Shown one piece after another: positions 1 to 5,215 of a DNA stretch of 5,227 nucleotides (position 1 is the stretch's first letter; each line of letters begins with the position of its first letter). The stretch comes from an uncultured Oscillibacter sp. Lineage in GTDB: Bacteria > Bacillota > Clostridia > Oscillospirales > Oscillospiraceae. The notes under the pieces are model-generated. The model was not told the origin of the DNA. It saw nothing but the letters and a program-made list of their open reading frames with translations, and made no database searches. The DNA lies in NCBI GenBank assembly GCA_905236835.1, contig CAJOQY010000192.1, positions 1-5,227 on the forward strand, given 5' to 3'. A program made the position numbers and the translations under genes.

Positions 1-1
1 C

Positions 2-907
2 GAGCCGCTGATACGATTCGCAGAAATCCGGCAAGTTGTGGAATACGCGAAAAACCTGTTTTCCGGTAAGAAACTGGACATCTCTATTTCATCTAACGCG
101 ACGCTGATTACGCGGGAAGTCTGCCAGTGGCTTGCGGAAAACCCTCAAATCAAGCTGACGATTACGCTGAACGGCCCTTTTCAAAATCGGGATCGCCGTT
201 TCCTTTCCGGTCAGGGCAGCCTTAACGCCGTGATGGAAGGCGTACAGCGACTGCGGAGAGATTACCCGTCCGTTTGGAAAGAGCGGGTTTCATTGATCGC
301 CAATTTTTCATCCTACGGGCAAATCCCGCGGATACGCCGTTTTTATGAGAAAGCTGTCGGAAAAGCGCCGGTCATGCTCAACAGAATCCAGTTAAGCATG
401 GGGGATAAAACGATTCAGGATCGTTATCGCCCGGAGGAAGCCGCGGAGGAAGAATTTCTTACGCGGCTGCGGGAGGAGTACGAGGCGCGTCCTGACGGCT
501 TTACAAAAGCGCTATTTGACGCTCATCTGGCGCTTCTGGACGGGCGAGAGATATTTCCCCCGCATGGCGATATGCGAATCTCCACTTGCGCCCCATTCTC
601 AGTCAGGCTCTTTGTACAGACGGACGGGTCTTTTCATGTATGTGAACGCGCGCCCGATTCTTTTTGCCTTGGCGATTTGGAACGCGGTTTTGATTTTGAG
701 CGCATTGGTCGCGTGATGGACGATACGCGGCTGTTAGTGAATCGAAGTTGCGGACAGTGTTGGATGCAGCGGCTTTGCCTGCTCTGTTTTCAGGATATGG
801 TCGATGAGCGCGGATGCGTCCGTCAGCGTATCCCTCCGCGGCTCTGCGAAGAGATGGAAGTTCATTTGCTGAATATGTTGCGATTATATTGTGAATTATA
901 TGGATAG
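2..907 (+). CDS. Radical SAM/SPASM maturase-like protein, 5' truncated by the window edge
   Basis: The frame is open to the left edge, so 301 C-terminal residues are visible and the N-terminal CxxxCxxC cluster motif is missing. The first visible residues, EPLIRF, fit the end of the radical SAM GGEP motif. They are followed by SSNATL and a LNGP segment typical of the barrel. The C-terminal part carries a full SPASM signature: C196-x12-G209-x4-C214, then C250-x2-C253-x5-C259-x2-C262, with further cysteines at 272 and 282. SPASM domains bind two auxiliary [4Fe-4S] clusters, and the CxxCWxxRLCxxCF form resembles maturases of cysteine-rich or ranthipeptide-type RiPPs. That subfamily call is from memory. 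The 3' end overlaps the aminotransferase by 8 bases, so the two are probably co-translated. Radical SAM/SPASM membership is secure; a peptide substrate is inference. The GTG at 38 is internal, not the start. Confidence 0.93.
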   Translation, partial: EPLIRFAEIRQVVEYAKNLFSGKKLDISISSNATLITREVCQWLAENPQIKLTITLNGPFQNRDRRFLSGQGSLNAVMEGVQRLRRDYPSVWKERVSLIANFSSYGQIPRIRRFYEKAVGKAPVMLNRIQLSMGDKTIQDRYRPEEAAEEEFLTRLREEYEARPDGFTKALFDAHLALLDGREIFPPHGDMRISTCAPFSVRLFVQTDGSFHVCERAPDSFCLGDLERGFDFERIGRVMDDTRLLVNRSCGQCWMQRLCLLCFQDMVDERGCVRQRIPPRLCEEMEVHLLNMLRLYCELYG

Positions 908-2174
908 TCAAACGAAAAATCTGCTGGAAAAGTTGTCCCGCTATCTGCCGATGTGCGAAATTGAAAACGCCTCGCATATTGTACGCGGCGGAGACGGCAG
1001 CTGGTATACGGATGTGGAAGGGCGCCGCTATCTGGATTTCTCCAGCGGCATCTTCACAAATTCTTTTGGCCATGGTGACGCGGAATTGGCGCGGGCGCTG
1101 ACGGAATGTTTCTCCACGTTGGCCAATATCCACGGCAGACGCTGGGAGGGAGAGCTGGAATTCTGTGAGCGTTTGTTCCGGTATCTCCCCGGCGAGGATT
1201 ACCGCGTAGTTCCGTTCGGGGACGGCGGGGCCTATGCCGTTGACCGCGCTTTGGCGGAGCTATATTATCGCCGGGGATGCGAGACCTATCGTTTAGCCGT
1301 ATTCAATCAGGGCTTCCACGGCAAGACAATCGCCGCCAGAACGCTTCTGAGTCACGCGGAAACCGCTTTCTTTCTCCCATCGGGCATACCCGCGCCCTAT
1401 TGCTACCGCTGCCCGTGCGGCAAGGAGAGAGCATCCTGCCAAATGGAATGCGCGGACTTGGCAATATCCTGTATGTCGCGGGCGAAGACGGAGGTTTTCC
1501 TCATGGAGCCTGTTCTTGGCTCCGCGGTGATTGCGCCGCCGGAAGGGTACTGGGAAGAGCTTGGACGCTTCTGCCGGTCGCGGGGCATCGCTCTGATCGC
1601 CGATGAGGTTTTGGTCGGCGGCGGACGCTTGGGGCGGTACATTGTCAGTCAGTCGTTCGGCCTCTCGCCGGAAGTAATCCTTCTCTCGAAGGGCTTGACC
1701 AACGGTCTGCCGCAGTCGCTGATGCTTCTGAAACGGGAGATAGCCGACCATTTTCTCGCCCAAATGATGTGGCACTACAGCGCCACTTACATCTGGGTTC
1801 CCGCTATGATTGCCCTGATGACGAAAGTTCTGGAAAAAATTGAGCGGGAGAGCATTCTGGAAAATGTCCTGCAAAGGGGCGTACAGTTGTCCAATGGCCT
1901 TTCGGAAATCCAGCGCGAGTATCCGGAACGAATTGGGGATGTTCGCGGCATGGGGCTGATGGCCGCTGTGGAATTTGTGCGTGATAAGCGAAGCAGGACG
2001 CCGGATTACGCGCTGGGACAGGCGGTGTTCAGACAGGCGGAGAAAAATGGCTTGGAGTTGATTCCGGGCGGGCATATTCTCCGTATAGGGCCGCCTTTAA
2101 ATATATCAGAACATGATATGGCGCTGGGAATCAATCTTCTTGAAAAGAGTATTCGGGAGGTTTTATATGCGTAA
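900..2174 (+). CDS. Class III PLP-dependent aminotransferase (divergent active site)
   Basis: This is a 424-residue fold-type I aminotransferase of the class III group (relatives include GABA, ornithine and acetylornithine aminotransferases), of normal length. In order it shows the N-terminal D-x-E-G-R-x-Y-L-D-F segment, a phosphate-loop equivalent FGDGGAYA at 106-113, FHG at 139-141, a cysteine-rich YCYRCPCG segment at 167-174 with C180 and C184, D235 in ADEV (pyridine nitrogen partner), and K264 in LSKG, the predicted Schiff-base lysine 29 residues later. The ATG at 900 was preferred to the GTG at 891; neither has a clear Shine-Dalgarno, and start at 900 gives an 8-base overlap with the upstream gene, consistent with coupling. 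The usual NSGSEA and DEVQTGFGRTG motifs are altered (GDGGAYA; DEVLVGGGRLG), so substrate cannot be predicted. It probably acts in the same pathway as the flanking radical SAM enzymes. Confidence 0.93.
   Translation: MDSQTKNLLEKLSRYLPMCEIENASHIVRGGDGSWYTDVEGRRYLDFSSGIFTNSFGHGDAELARALTECFSTLANIHGRRWEGELEFCERLFRYLPGEDYRVVPFGDGGAYAVDRALAELYYRRGCETYRLAVFNQGFHGKTIAARTLLSHAETAFFLPSGIPAPYCYRCPCGKERASCQMECADLAISCMSRAKTEVFLMEPVLGSAVIAPPEGYWEELGRFCRSRGIALIADEVLVGGGRLGRYIVSQSFGLSPEVILLSKGLTNGLPQSLMLLKREIADHFLAQMMWHYSATYIWVPAMIALMTKVLEKIERESILENVLQRGVQLSNGLSEIQREYPERIGDVRGMGLMAAVEFVRDKRSRTPDYALGQAVFRQAEKNGLELIPGGHILRIGPPLNISEHDMALGINLLEKSIREVLYA
2155..2160 (+). promoter_or_regulatory. Ribosome binding site for the second radical SAM gene
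   Basis: CGGGAGG ends 6 bases before the ATG at 2167. It is the best Shine-Dalgarno in the operon and lies inside the end of the aminotransferase gene. It decides the start: the reading frame is open further upstream, to about 2113, but that part only shadows the aminotransferase C-terminus. Confidence 0.85.
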
Positions 2175-3663
2175 AAGTATATTTTGCGCTGCGCGTTTTT
2201 ATACGAGTTTCCAGTGTTCGTCCCGTTGCGTTTATTGCGACATACATCGCGCGGCGGAATATCGGCGCTTCCGGACGCTGGAGGCGTCTGAGGCCGAAAC
2301 ATTGCTCCGGCAAATTCGGGATCTGGGCTGTATATATTTGGACTTCACCGGCGGAGAGCCGACCCGCAATCCGGATCTTCCCCGTTTGCTTTCCAGCGCT
2401 CTCGGACTGGGATTTGAAACGGAAGTCACGACAAATGGGTTAAGAGGCGCGGACGCCGCGGCCTGTTCCTGCGCGTCGAGGGCGAGCATATTCAATATTT
2501 CGCTGGATACGCTCAATCGGGAGCGTTATCGACAGATTCGGGGCGTGGACGGTCTTGGCGCGGTTTTACAATGCGTGGAGGCGGTGACGGCGCTTCGGAG
2601 AAAGCGCCGCATGACGCCGCCGAAACTAATGTCCGTCGTTTCCGGGCGTAACGCGGAGGATATTCCTGATTTGCTGCGTTTCGCTCAGGAGAAAAAGATT
2701 GAACTATATCTGAATTTAGAGTTTGTCTATGGCGGCTGGCGCGAAGAGGAAAACGCCCGCTTTGACGGTGAAGAGCTGTTGCGTTACACTTTCCTGCCGA
2801 ACGCCGTAGTTCCTTTGCATTTCATAGAGCTACACAGAGACGTCTTGCGAGGCGAAAACGTCCTCTGCGGCAGCAATCGGCATATTCTCACATTCGCTCC
2901 GGACGGAAGTCTCTTGCTCCCCTGCTATCCGGCAAGGCGGCGCGTATGGCTGCCTTGGAAAGGGGACTTACAGGAAACGCTTTCCAGCGCGGAGTTTCAG
3001 GAAGCCGAAAGGCAAAGCGGAAAAATGGAGGAATGTCGCGCATGCGCGTTCACTCCCTATTATGGCTTCTCGTATTATCATTTGGATAAATATTTCTTCT
3101 TGGAGGGATTTTCCAACTGTCTGAATCGCTTAAAGCAGTATTATTTAATCCCGCTCGGCATTGAAAACGCTTGCGACGGCTCGTCGCGGCGGCATTTACG
3201 GGAATTACTGCTTCTTCTCCGCGGTTTGCCTGAATCAGGCGGAATCGGGGGTCAGCTCTACCAGGCGCGGAAACGCGCGGACGGGCTTTATTATACGGAT
3301 ATATATCGAAAGCCGCTCACTCAGGAACAGTATGAAAAAGAGCGGCTTGCGCATTCCTGCTTGGATCTGCCGAGAATGCCGCATCATTTCGCGTTGGAGC
3401 TTGAATTTCGCATCTATCGTATGGCGCTGATCTGTCTGACGAAAGAATCATGCGGAGAGTTGCTGTCAAAATCCGTGGAGTTTTTGCTGCGCTGGTGGAA
3501 AGTGTGCGTTGCGATCAATATGAATGTTATCGTCAATTTTGATCTGGATACGGATCGAATCTGGCTGACGGAAATTCTGGACAAAATGGAGCGATTGGCG
3601 GTTTCAAACGGCTGGACGCTCCCGCGGCGTCCGACGGAACTGCAAACGGAGCGAAAGTTATGA
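2167..3663 (+). CDS. Radical SAM protein with one auxiliary cluster and a long C-terminal extension
   Basis: This 498-residue protein carries the radical SAM motif C17-x3-C21-x2-C24 only 16 residues from the start, then TGGEP at 61-65, TTNG at 88-91 and a SLD strand at 112-114. These bind the [4Fe-4S] cluster and S-adenosylmethionine for radical chemistry in the cytosol. After the barrel, C234, C253, C290 and C293 (C-x18-C-x36-C-x2-C), around a FAPDGSLLLPC turn, form a twitch- or half-SPASM-like site that could hold one auxiliary [4Fe-4S] cluster. About 200 further residues (300-498) are aromatic and helical-looking, with an RWW near 466-468, and I do not recognise them as a domain. The start follows a strong GGGAGG and overlaps the aminotransferase stop by 8 bases. 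Radical SAM enzymes with one extra cluster include dehydrogenases and peptide modifiers; the reaction here is unknown. Confidence 0.92.
   Translation: MRKSIFCAARFYTSFQCSSRCVYCDIHRAAEYRRFRTLEASEAETLLRQIRDLGCIYLDFTGGEPTRNPDLPRLLSSALGLGFETEVTTNGLRGADAAACSCASRASIFNISLDTLNRERYRQIRGVDGLGAVLQCVEAVTALRRKRRMTPPKLMSVVSGRNAEDIPDLLRFAQEKKIELYLNLEFVYGGWREEENARFDGEELLRYTFLPNAVVPLHFIELHRDVLRGENVLCGSNRHILTFAPDGSLLLPCYPARRRVWLPWKGDLQETLSSAEFQEAERQSGKMEECRACAFTPYYGFSYYHLDKYFFLEGFSNCLNRLKQYYLIPLGIENACDGSSRRHLRELLLLLRGLPESGGIGGQLYQARKRADGLYYTDIYRKPLTQEQYEKERLAHSCLDLPRMPHHFALELEFRIYRMALICLTKESCGELLSKSVEFLLRWWKVCVAINMNVIVNFDLDTDRIWLTEILDKMERLAVSNGWTLPRRPTELQTERKL
3648..3651 (+). promoter_or_regulatory. Ribosome binding site for the mini-ORF at 3660
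   Basis: GGAG lies 8 bases before ATG 3660, inside the last codons of the second radical SAM gene. Good spacing supports real initiation at the ATGA overlap, even though the mini-ORF meets TGA at its third codon. Confidence 0.45.
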
Positions 3664-3752
3664 GATGAAATCGGACTTATAATCCTGAAAGCGTCCGTCC
3701 GTTGGCGCGGGATATTAACGAGGCGTTGAATAACTTGACGAAAGATGATTAA
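3660..3752 (+). CDS. Mini-ORF with in-frame TGA at codon 3, translationally coupled to the operon
   Basis: ATG 3660 overlaps the upstream TGA in an ATGA arrangement and has GGAG 8 bases before it. The frame reads Met-Arg-TGA (3666-3668) and then continues for 27 codons to TAA at 3750 as NRTYNPESVRPLARDINEAL plus NNLTKDD. This is a protein-like, charged helical sequence with no cysteine. Three readings are possible: a nonsense mutation in a small gene or gene remnant; a recoded TGA (selenocysteine); or chance. Stop reassignment is unlikely because neighbouring genes end in TGA and use TGG for Trp. A short CGGAC/GTCCG pairing (3672-3676 with 3693-3697) follows the TGA but is weak for a selenocysteine element. 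The only other nearby ATG, at 3665, gives a five-residue frame. Function is unknown. Confidence 0.35.
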
Positions 3753-3763
3753 AAAACGGGGCG

Positions 3764-4414
3764 TCAGAGCGCGATTTTATGAAAAGCGTTCTCGACGGCG
3801 CGCAGTTGTTCCAGACGCTCCTCGCGCTTAAAATTACCGGGGTCTTTCTCCGTCTCTTGAACCGCCTTTGTCACACAGTCGTCAAAACTCTTTGCGCTGT
3901 CTAAAAATCCTAACATTTCCATACCGTCATCCAGTTTTTTCAGAAACTCGTCGCCCTCCAGATAGACCAGATACAGTTCGTGATAATATTGCCGATCCCA
4001 TCTTTTTAAGCGGTTTAACGCCGAACGCAATTTTTTCCGGCTTCGCGCCCGTTTATTTTCCGTTTCAAGACGCGCCGCCTGTTTTATATCCATATCCGCC
4101 TGACGCGCCTTTGACGCCGTCCGGCGCGTTTTGGACGGCTTTTCGCCCGAAATTTTCGCAATATCGGCGTCAACCGGAGTTTCCGAGCGATTGGAATCCG
4201 CTTGAGCGTCGGACGCGGTTTCGCTGCCCATGAGCTTTTCCACGGTTTCTTTTAGCGTCTGAAACGATTTTTCAAAATTTTCTTTAAATTGCTCGTCCGT
4301 CAGCGCGGTTTCGTTGGACTTATGGGTCAGATTATTAATCTCAATGGCGAGCGTTTTCATGCGTTCGCGTCCGAAAGGTTTTCCCTGATAGTGGCTTAAC
4401 GGCGAAAATTCCAT
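3764..4414 (-). CDS. Hypothetical charged, helical/coiled-coil-like protein
   Basis: I do not recognise this 216-residue protein. Residues 20-62 look helical and contain LTDEQFKENF. Residues 63-105 are a low-complexity Ser/Thr/Asp/Lys linker. Residues 108-142 are strongly basic and helical (KRARSRKKLRSALNRLKRWD at 121-140). Residues 143-216 mix aromatic and acidic helix. There is one cysteine (180), no signal peptide and no membrane segment, so it should be cytosolic. The start at 4414 has GGAAG 5 bases upstream. Met19 (4360) is an alternative, and a competing protein-like frame running into 4341 makes that shorter form possible. It is convergent with the radical SAM operon, 11 bases past the mini-ORF stop, so it is not part of that transcript. 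The basic helical core would suit binding to nucleic acid or a partner protein, but that is speculation. Confidence 0.7.
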   Translation of the reverse strand: MEFSPLSHYQGKPFGRERMKTLAIEINNLTHKSNETALTDEQFKENFEKSFQTLKETVEKLMGSETASDAQADSNRSETPVDADIAKISGEKPSKTRRTASKARQADMDIKQAARLETENKRARSRKKLRSALNRLKRWDRQYYHELYLVYLEGDEFLKKLDDGMEMLGFLDSAKSFDDCVTKAVQETEKDPGNFKREERLEQLRAVENAFHKIAL

Positions 4415-4490
4415 ACGCGCTTCCGTTCAGATTATTTTTCAGAATCCGGAACCAGTCGCCTGAGCCTATATCCCCGGCGATAAATTTTAT

Positions 4491-4583
4491 GTGGAGAATT
4501 TATGTTCCGACGGCGATTCGCTTTTATTTGACAATACGACGAAAGCTGAGGAAACGAGGAACGGGGAGGCGGAAGCGCCATGA
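4491..4583 (+). CDS. Possible small ORF or gene remnant overlapping the next gene
   Basis: From GTG 4491 the frame encodes 30 residues (ENLCSDGDSLLFDN, then an acidic tail) and stops at a TGA that overlaps the ATG of the next gene as ATGA. The frame is protein-like for nine codons before the GTG as well, back to a TGA at 4461 (AYIPGDKFY). No Shine-Dalgarno precedes the GTG. It could be a truncated C-terminus of a lost gene that was once coupled to the 84-residue gene, or chance. No function can be given. Confidence 0.22.
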   Translation: MENLCSDGDSLLFDNTTKAEETRNGEAEAP

Positions 4584-4834
4584 AAAATCAGCGAACGTCC
4601 CGTCGGTCGGGTGGAAATCCGGAAGACCGGAAAAAATCGGCTGACGCCCAAAAGAATATCCAAAAGAAAGCTCAAGAGAACGCGCGAGGGAAAGTTCAAG
4701 AGAAAAAAAGCGCCGGAACTCCTCCGGAAACCGAGCCTAAGCGGTTCGAGATAACGGACGAGGAATTCGCCGAGCTTTTCAGTGAAAACGGCATATTACA
4801 GTCCAAAATTCAGGTTTTAAATCAAAAAATTTGA
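4580..4834 (+). CDS. Hypothetical small basic protein with acidic/coiled-coil C-terminus
   Basis: This 84-residue protein matches no family I recognise. Residues 1-50 are Lys/Arg/Gln-rich, low-complexity and probably disordered. Residues 56-68 are an acidic helix (FEITDEEFAELF), and 70-82 continue as a likely short coiled coil (ILQSKIQVL). Upstream of the ATG lie GGGGAGG (ending 11 bases before) and GGAAG (ending 4 bases before), either of which could serve initiation. The ITDEEFAELF segment resembles LTDEQFKENF in the divergent minus-strand protein. The frame ends just after a run of six A, and one base shift there opens 36 more protein-like codons, so the protein may be prematurely truncated. 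Confidence 0.5.
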   Translation: MKNQRTSRRSGGNPEDRKKSADAQKNIQKKAQENARGKVQEKKSAGTPPETEPKRFEITDEEFAELFSENGILQSKIQVLNQKI

Positions 4835-4937
4835 GTATCTTTTGGACGACAGAACCGTTATCGTCCCCGCGTCCGATCAAAGTACGCATTTTCATTTGAG
4901 CGATGATAATTATGAAAATATATTTAAATTTTCATAA
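4821..4937 (+). pseudogene. Frameshifted C-terminal extension of the 84-residue gene (candidate)
   Basis: In the frame reached by skipping one base at the A6 run (4824-4829), the sequence reads on as KFEYLLDDRTVIVPASDQST, then HFHLSDDNYENIFKFS, and ends at TAA 4935-4937. It has no start of its own except a TTG at 4842 without a ribosome site. Joined to the 84-residue gene it would give a protein of about 118-120 residues with a folded-looking tail. A one-base insertion (real mutation or sequencing error) is the simplest reading; slippage on A6 is possible but the run is short. Confidence 0.35.
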
Positions 4938-4942
4938 TTTTT
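4908..4942 (+). terminator. AT-rich 12-bp inverted repeat with T-run, possible terminator
   Basis: AATTATGAAAAT (4908-4919) pairs perfectly with ATTTTCATAATT (4928-4939) around an 8-base loop, followed by a T5 run (4938-4942) that overlaps the stem. Only one G-C pair is present, so as an intrinsic terminator it would be weak. It sits at the end of the extended frame of the 84-residue gene, which fits a terminator. A protein binding site is the alternative. Confidence 0.4.
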
Positions 4943-4956
4943 AAATATAAAGTCAG

Positions 4957-5070
4957 ATGAATATTATCGGCAATATCATTGGCGTATTTGTCCTTTACGC
5001 GGGCGTCGCGGGACCGTCTCTCATCGCCCGGATGTTTTCCGCCGTCGCCGTGACAATCCCGTGTTTTTAA
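4957..5070 (+). CDS. Possible small hydrophobic membrane peptide
   Basis: ATG 4957 to TAA 5068-5070 encodes 37 residues that are almost wholly hydrophobic: MNIIGNIIGVFVLYAGVAG, a short break at P20-R25, then MFSAVAVTIPCF. It could form one long or two short membrane segments. No good Shine-Dalgarno precedes it, and no clear promoter was found just upstream. Small toxins, holin-like peptides and small membrane regulators look like this, but so can chance frames. Confidence 0.25.
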   Translation: MNIIGNIIGVFVLYAGVAGPSLIARMFSAVAVTIPCF

Positions 5071-5071
5071 A

Positions 5072-5099
5072 TTGACATATTGTCATTATTGATTATACG
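5072..5099 (+). promoter_or_regulatory. Promoter-like unit P1
   Basis: A consensus TTGACA (5072-5077) is followed 16 bases later by TATACG (5094-5099), a 4/6 match to the -10 box. Spacing is slightly short and the -10 is weak, so activity is uncertain. It shares TTGACA, GTCA and TTGATTATA in the same order with P2 about 115 bases downstream. No gene starts between P1 and P2; it would read towards the right edge. Confidence 0.35.
5073..5085. promoter_or_regulatory. Candidate operator O1 (13-bp palindrome over the P1 -35 box)
   Basis: TGACA-TAT-TGTCA is a perfect inverted repeat with 5-base arms that contains most of the P1 -35 hexamer. A dimeric repressor bound here would block RNA polymerase. 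The regulator is unknown. Confidence 0.4.
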
Positions 5100-5177
5100 C
5101 CGTTTATTTAATCAATAGTTAAAACCCGCGTTTTTAATAAATTACAGGAAAATTATAAAAAATTTTTGTGATTTTAT

Positions 5178-5215
5178 AAAAAAGTATTGACACCGCGTCA
5201 CAGATTGATTATATT
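5178..5215 (+). promoter_or_regulatory. Strong sigma-70-type promoter P2 reading out of the window
   Basis: TTGACA (5187-5192) and TATATT (5210-5215) are separated by the optimal 17 bases and match the housekeeping consensus 6/6 and 5/6. Just upstream lies an A6 tract (5178-5183) within AT-rich sequence, and TTATAAAAAA occurs at both 5153-5162 and 5174-5183, like an UP element. Transcription would begin near 5222, so the regulated gene lies beyond the right edge. Confidence 0.7.
5188..5200. promoter_or_regulatory. Candidate operator O2 over the P2 -35 box, with a half-site at the start point
   Basis: TGACA-CCG-CGTCA repeats the O1 design with one arm mismatch and covers the P2 -35 box. A further TGACA at 5222-5226, at the predicted transcription start, is cut by the window end and may be the left half of a third site. 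Two sites flanking the -10 box would suit repression by one dimeric regulator. Confidence 0.4.

Noticed and set aside
603..1133. 176-codon minus-strand frame across the radical SAM/aminotransferase junction
   Set aside because: It lies antisense to two clear enzyme genes, has low-information composition and shows no motif; it is a shadow of GC-rich codons.
1293..2075. 260-codon minus-strand frame
   Set aside because: It is fully antisense to the aminotransferase, whose active-site motifs fix the coding strand.
3751..3773. Terminator between the convergent genes (A6/T6 next to GC-rich sequence)
   Set aside because: Only a 3-bp GCG/CGC stem with a 6-base loop can be drawn at 3761-3772, too weak to call an intrinsic terminator.
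3868..4233. 121-codon plus-strand frame
   Set aside because: Its Pro/Arg/Phe-rich sequence is not protein-like, while the opposite strand gives a longer, charged helical protein with a ribosome site.
3660..4583. Reassignment of TGA to Trp, suggested by TGA at 3666 and 4461
   Set aside because: The large genes use TGG for Trp, and two clear genes end at TGA in positions that fit their families and neighbours.
4487..4699. 70-codon minus-strand frame opposite the small basic protein
   Set aside because: It has Ser/Phe/Leu-rich antisense composition typical of the complement of Lys/Glu codons and lacks a supporting ribosome site.
4815..4898. Short minus-strand frame MKMRTLIGRGDDNG and onward
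   Set aside because: It has no Shine-Dalgarno and is antisense to the better-supported extension frame; kept only as a possibility.
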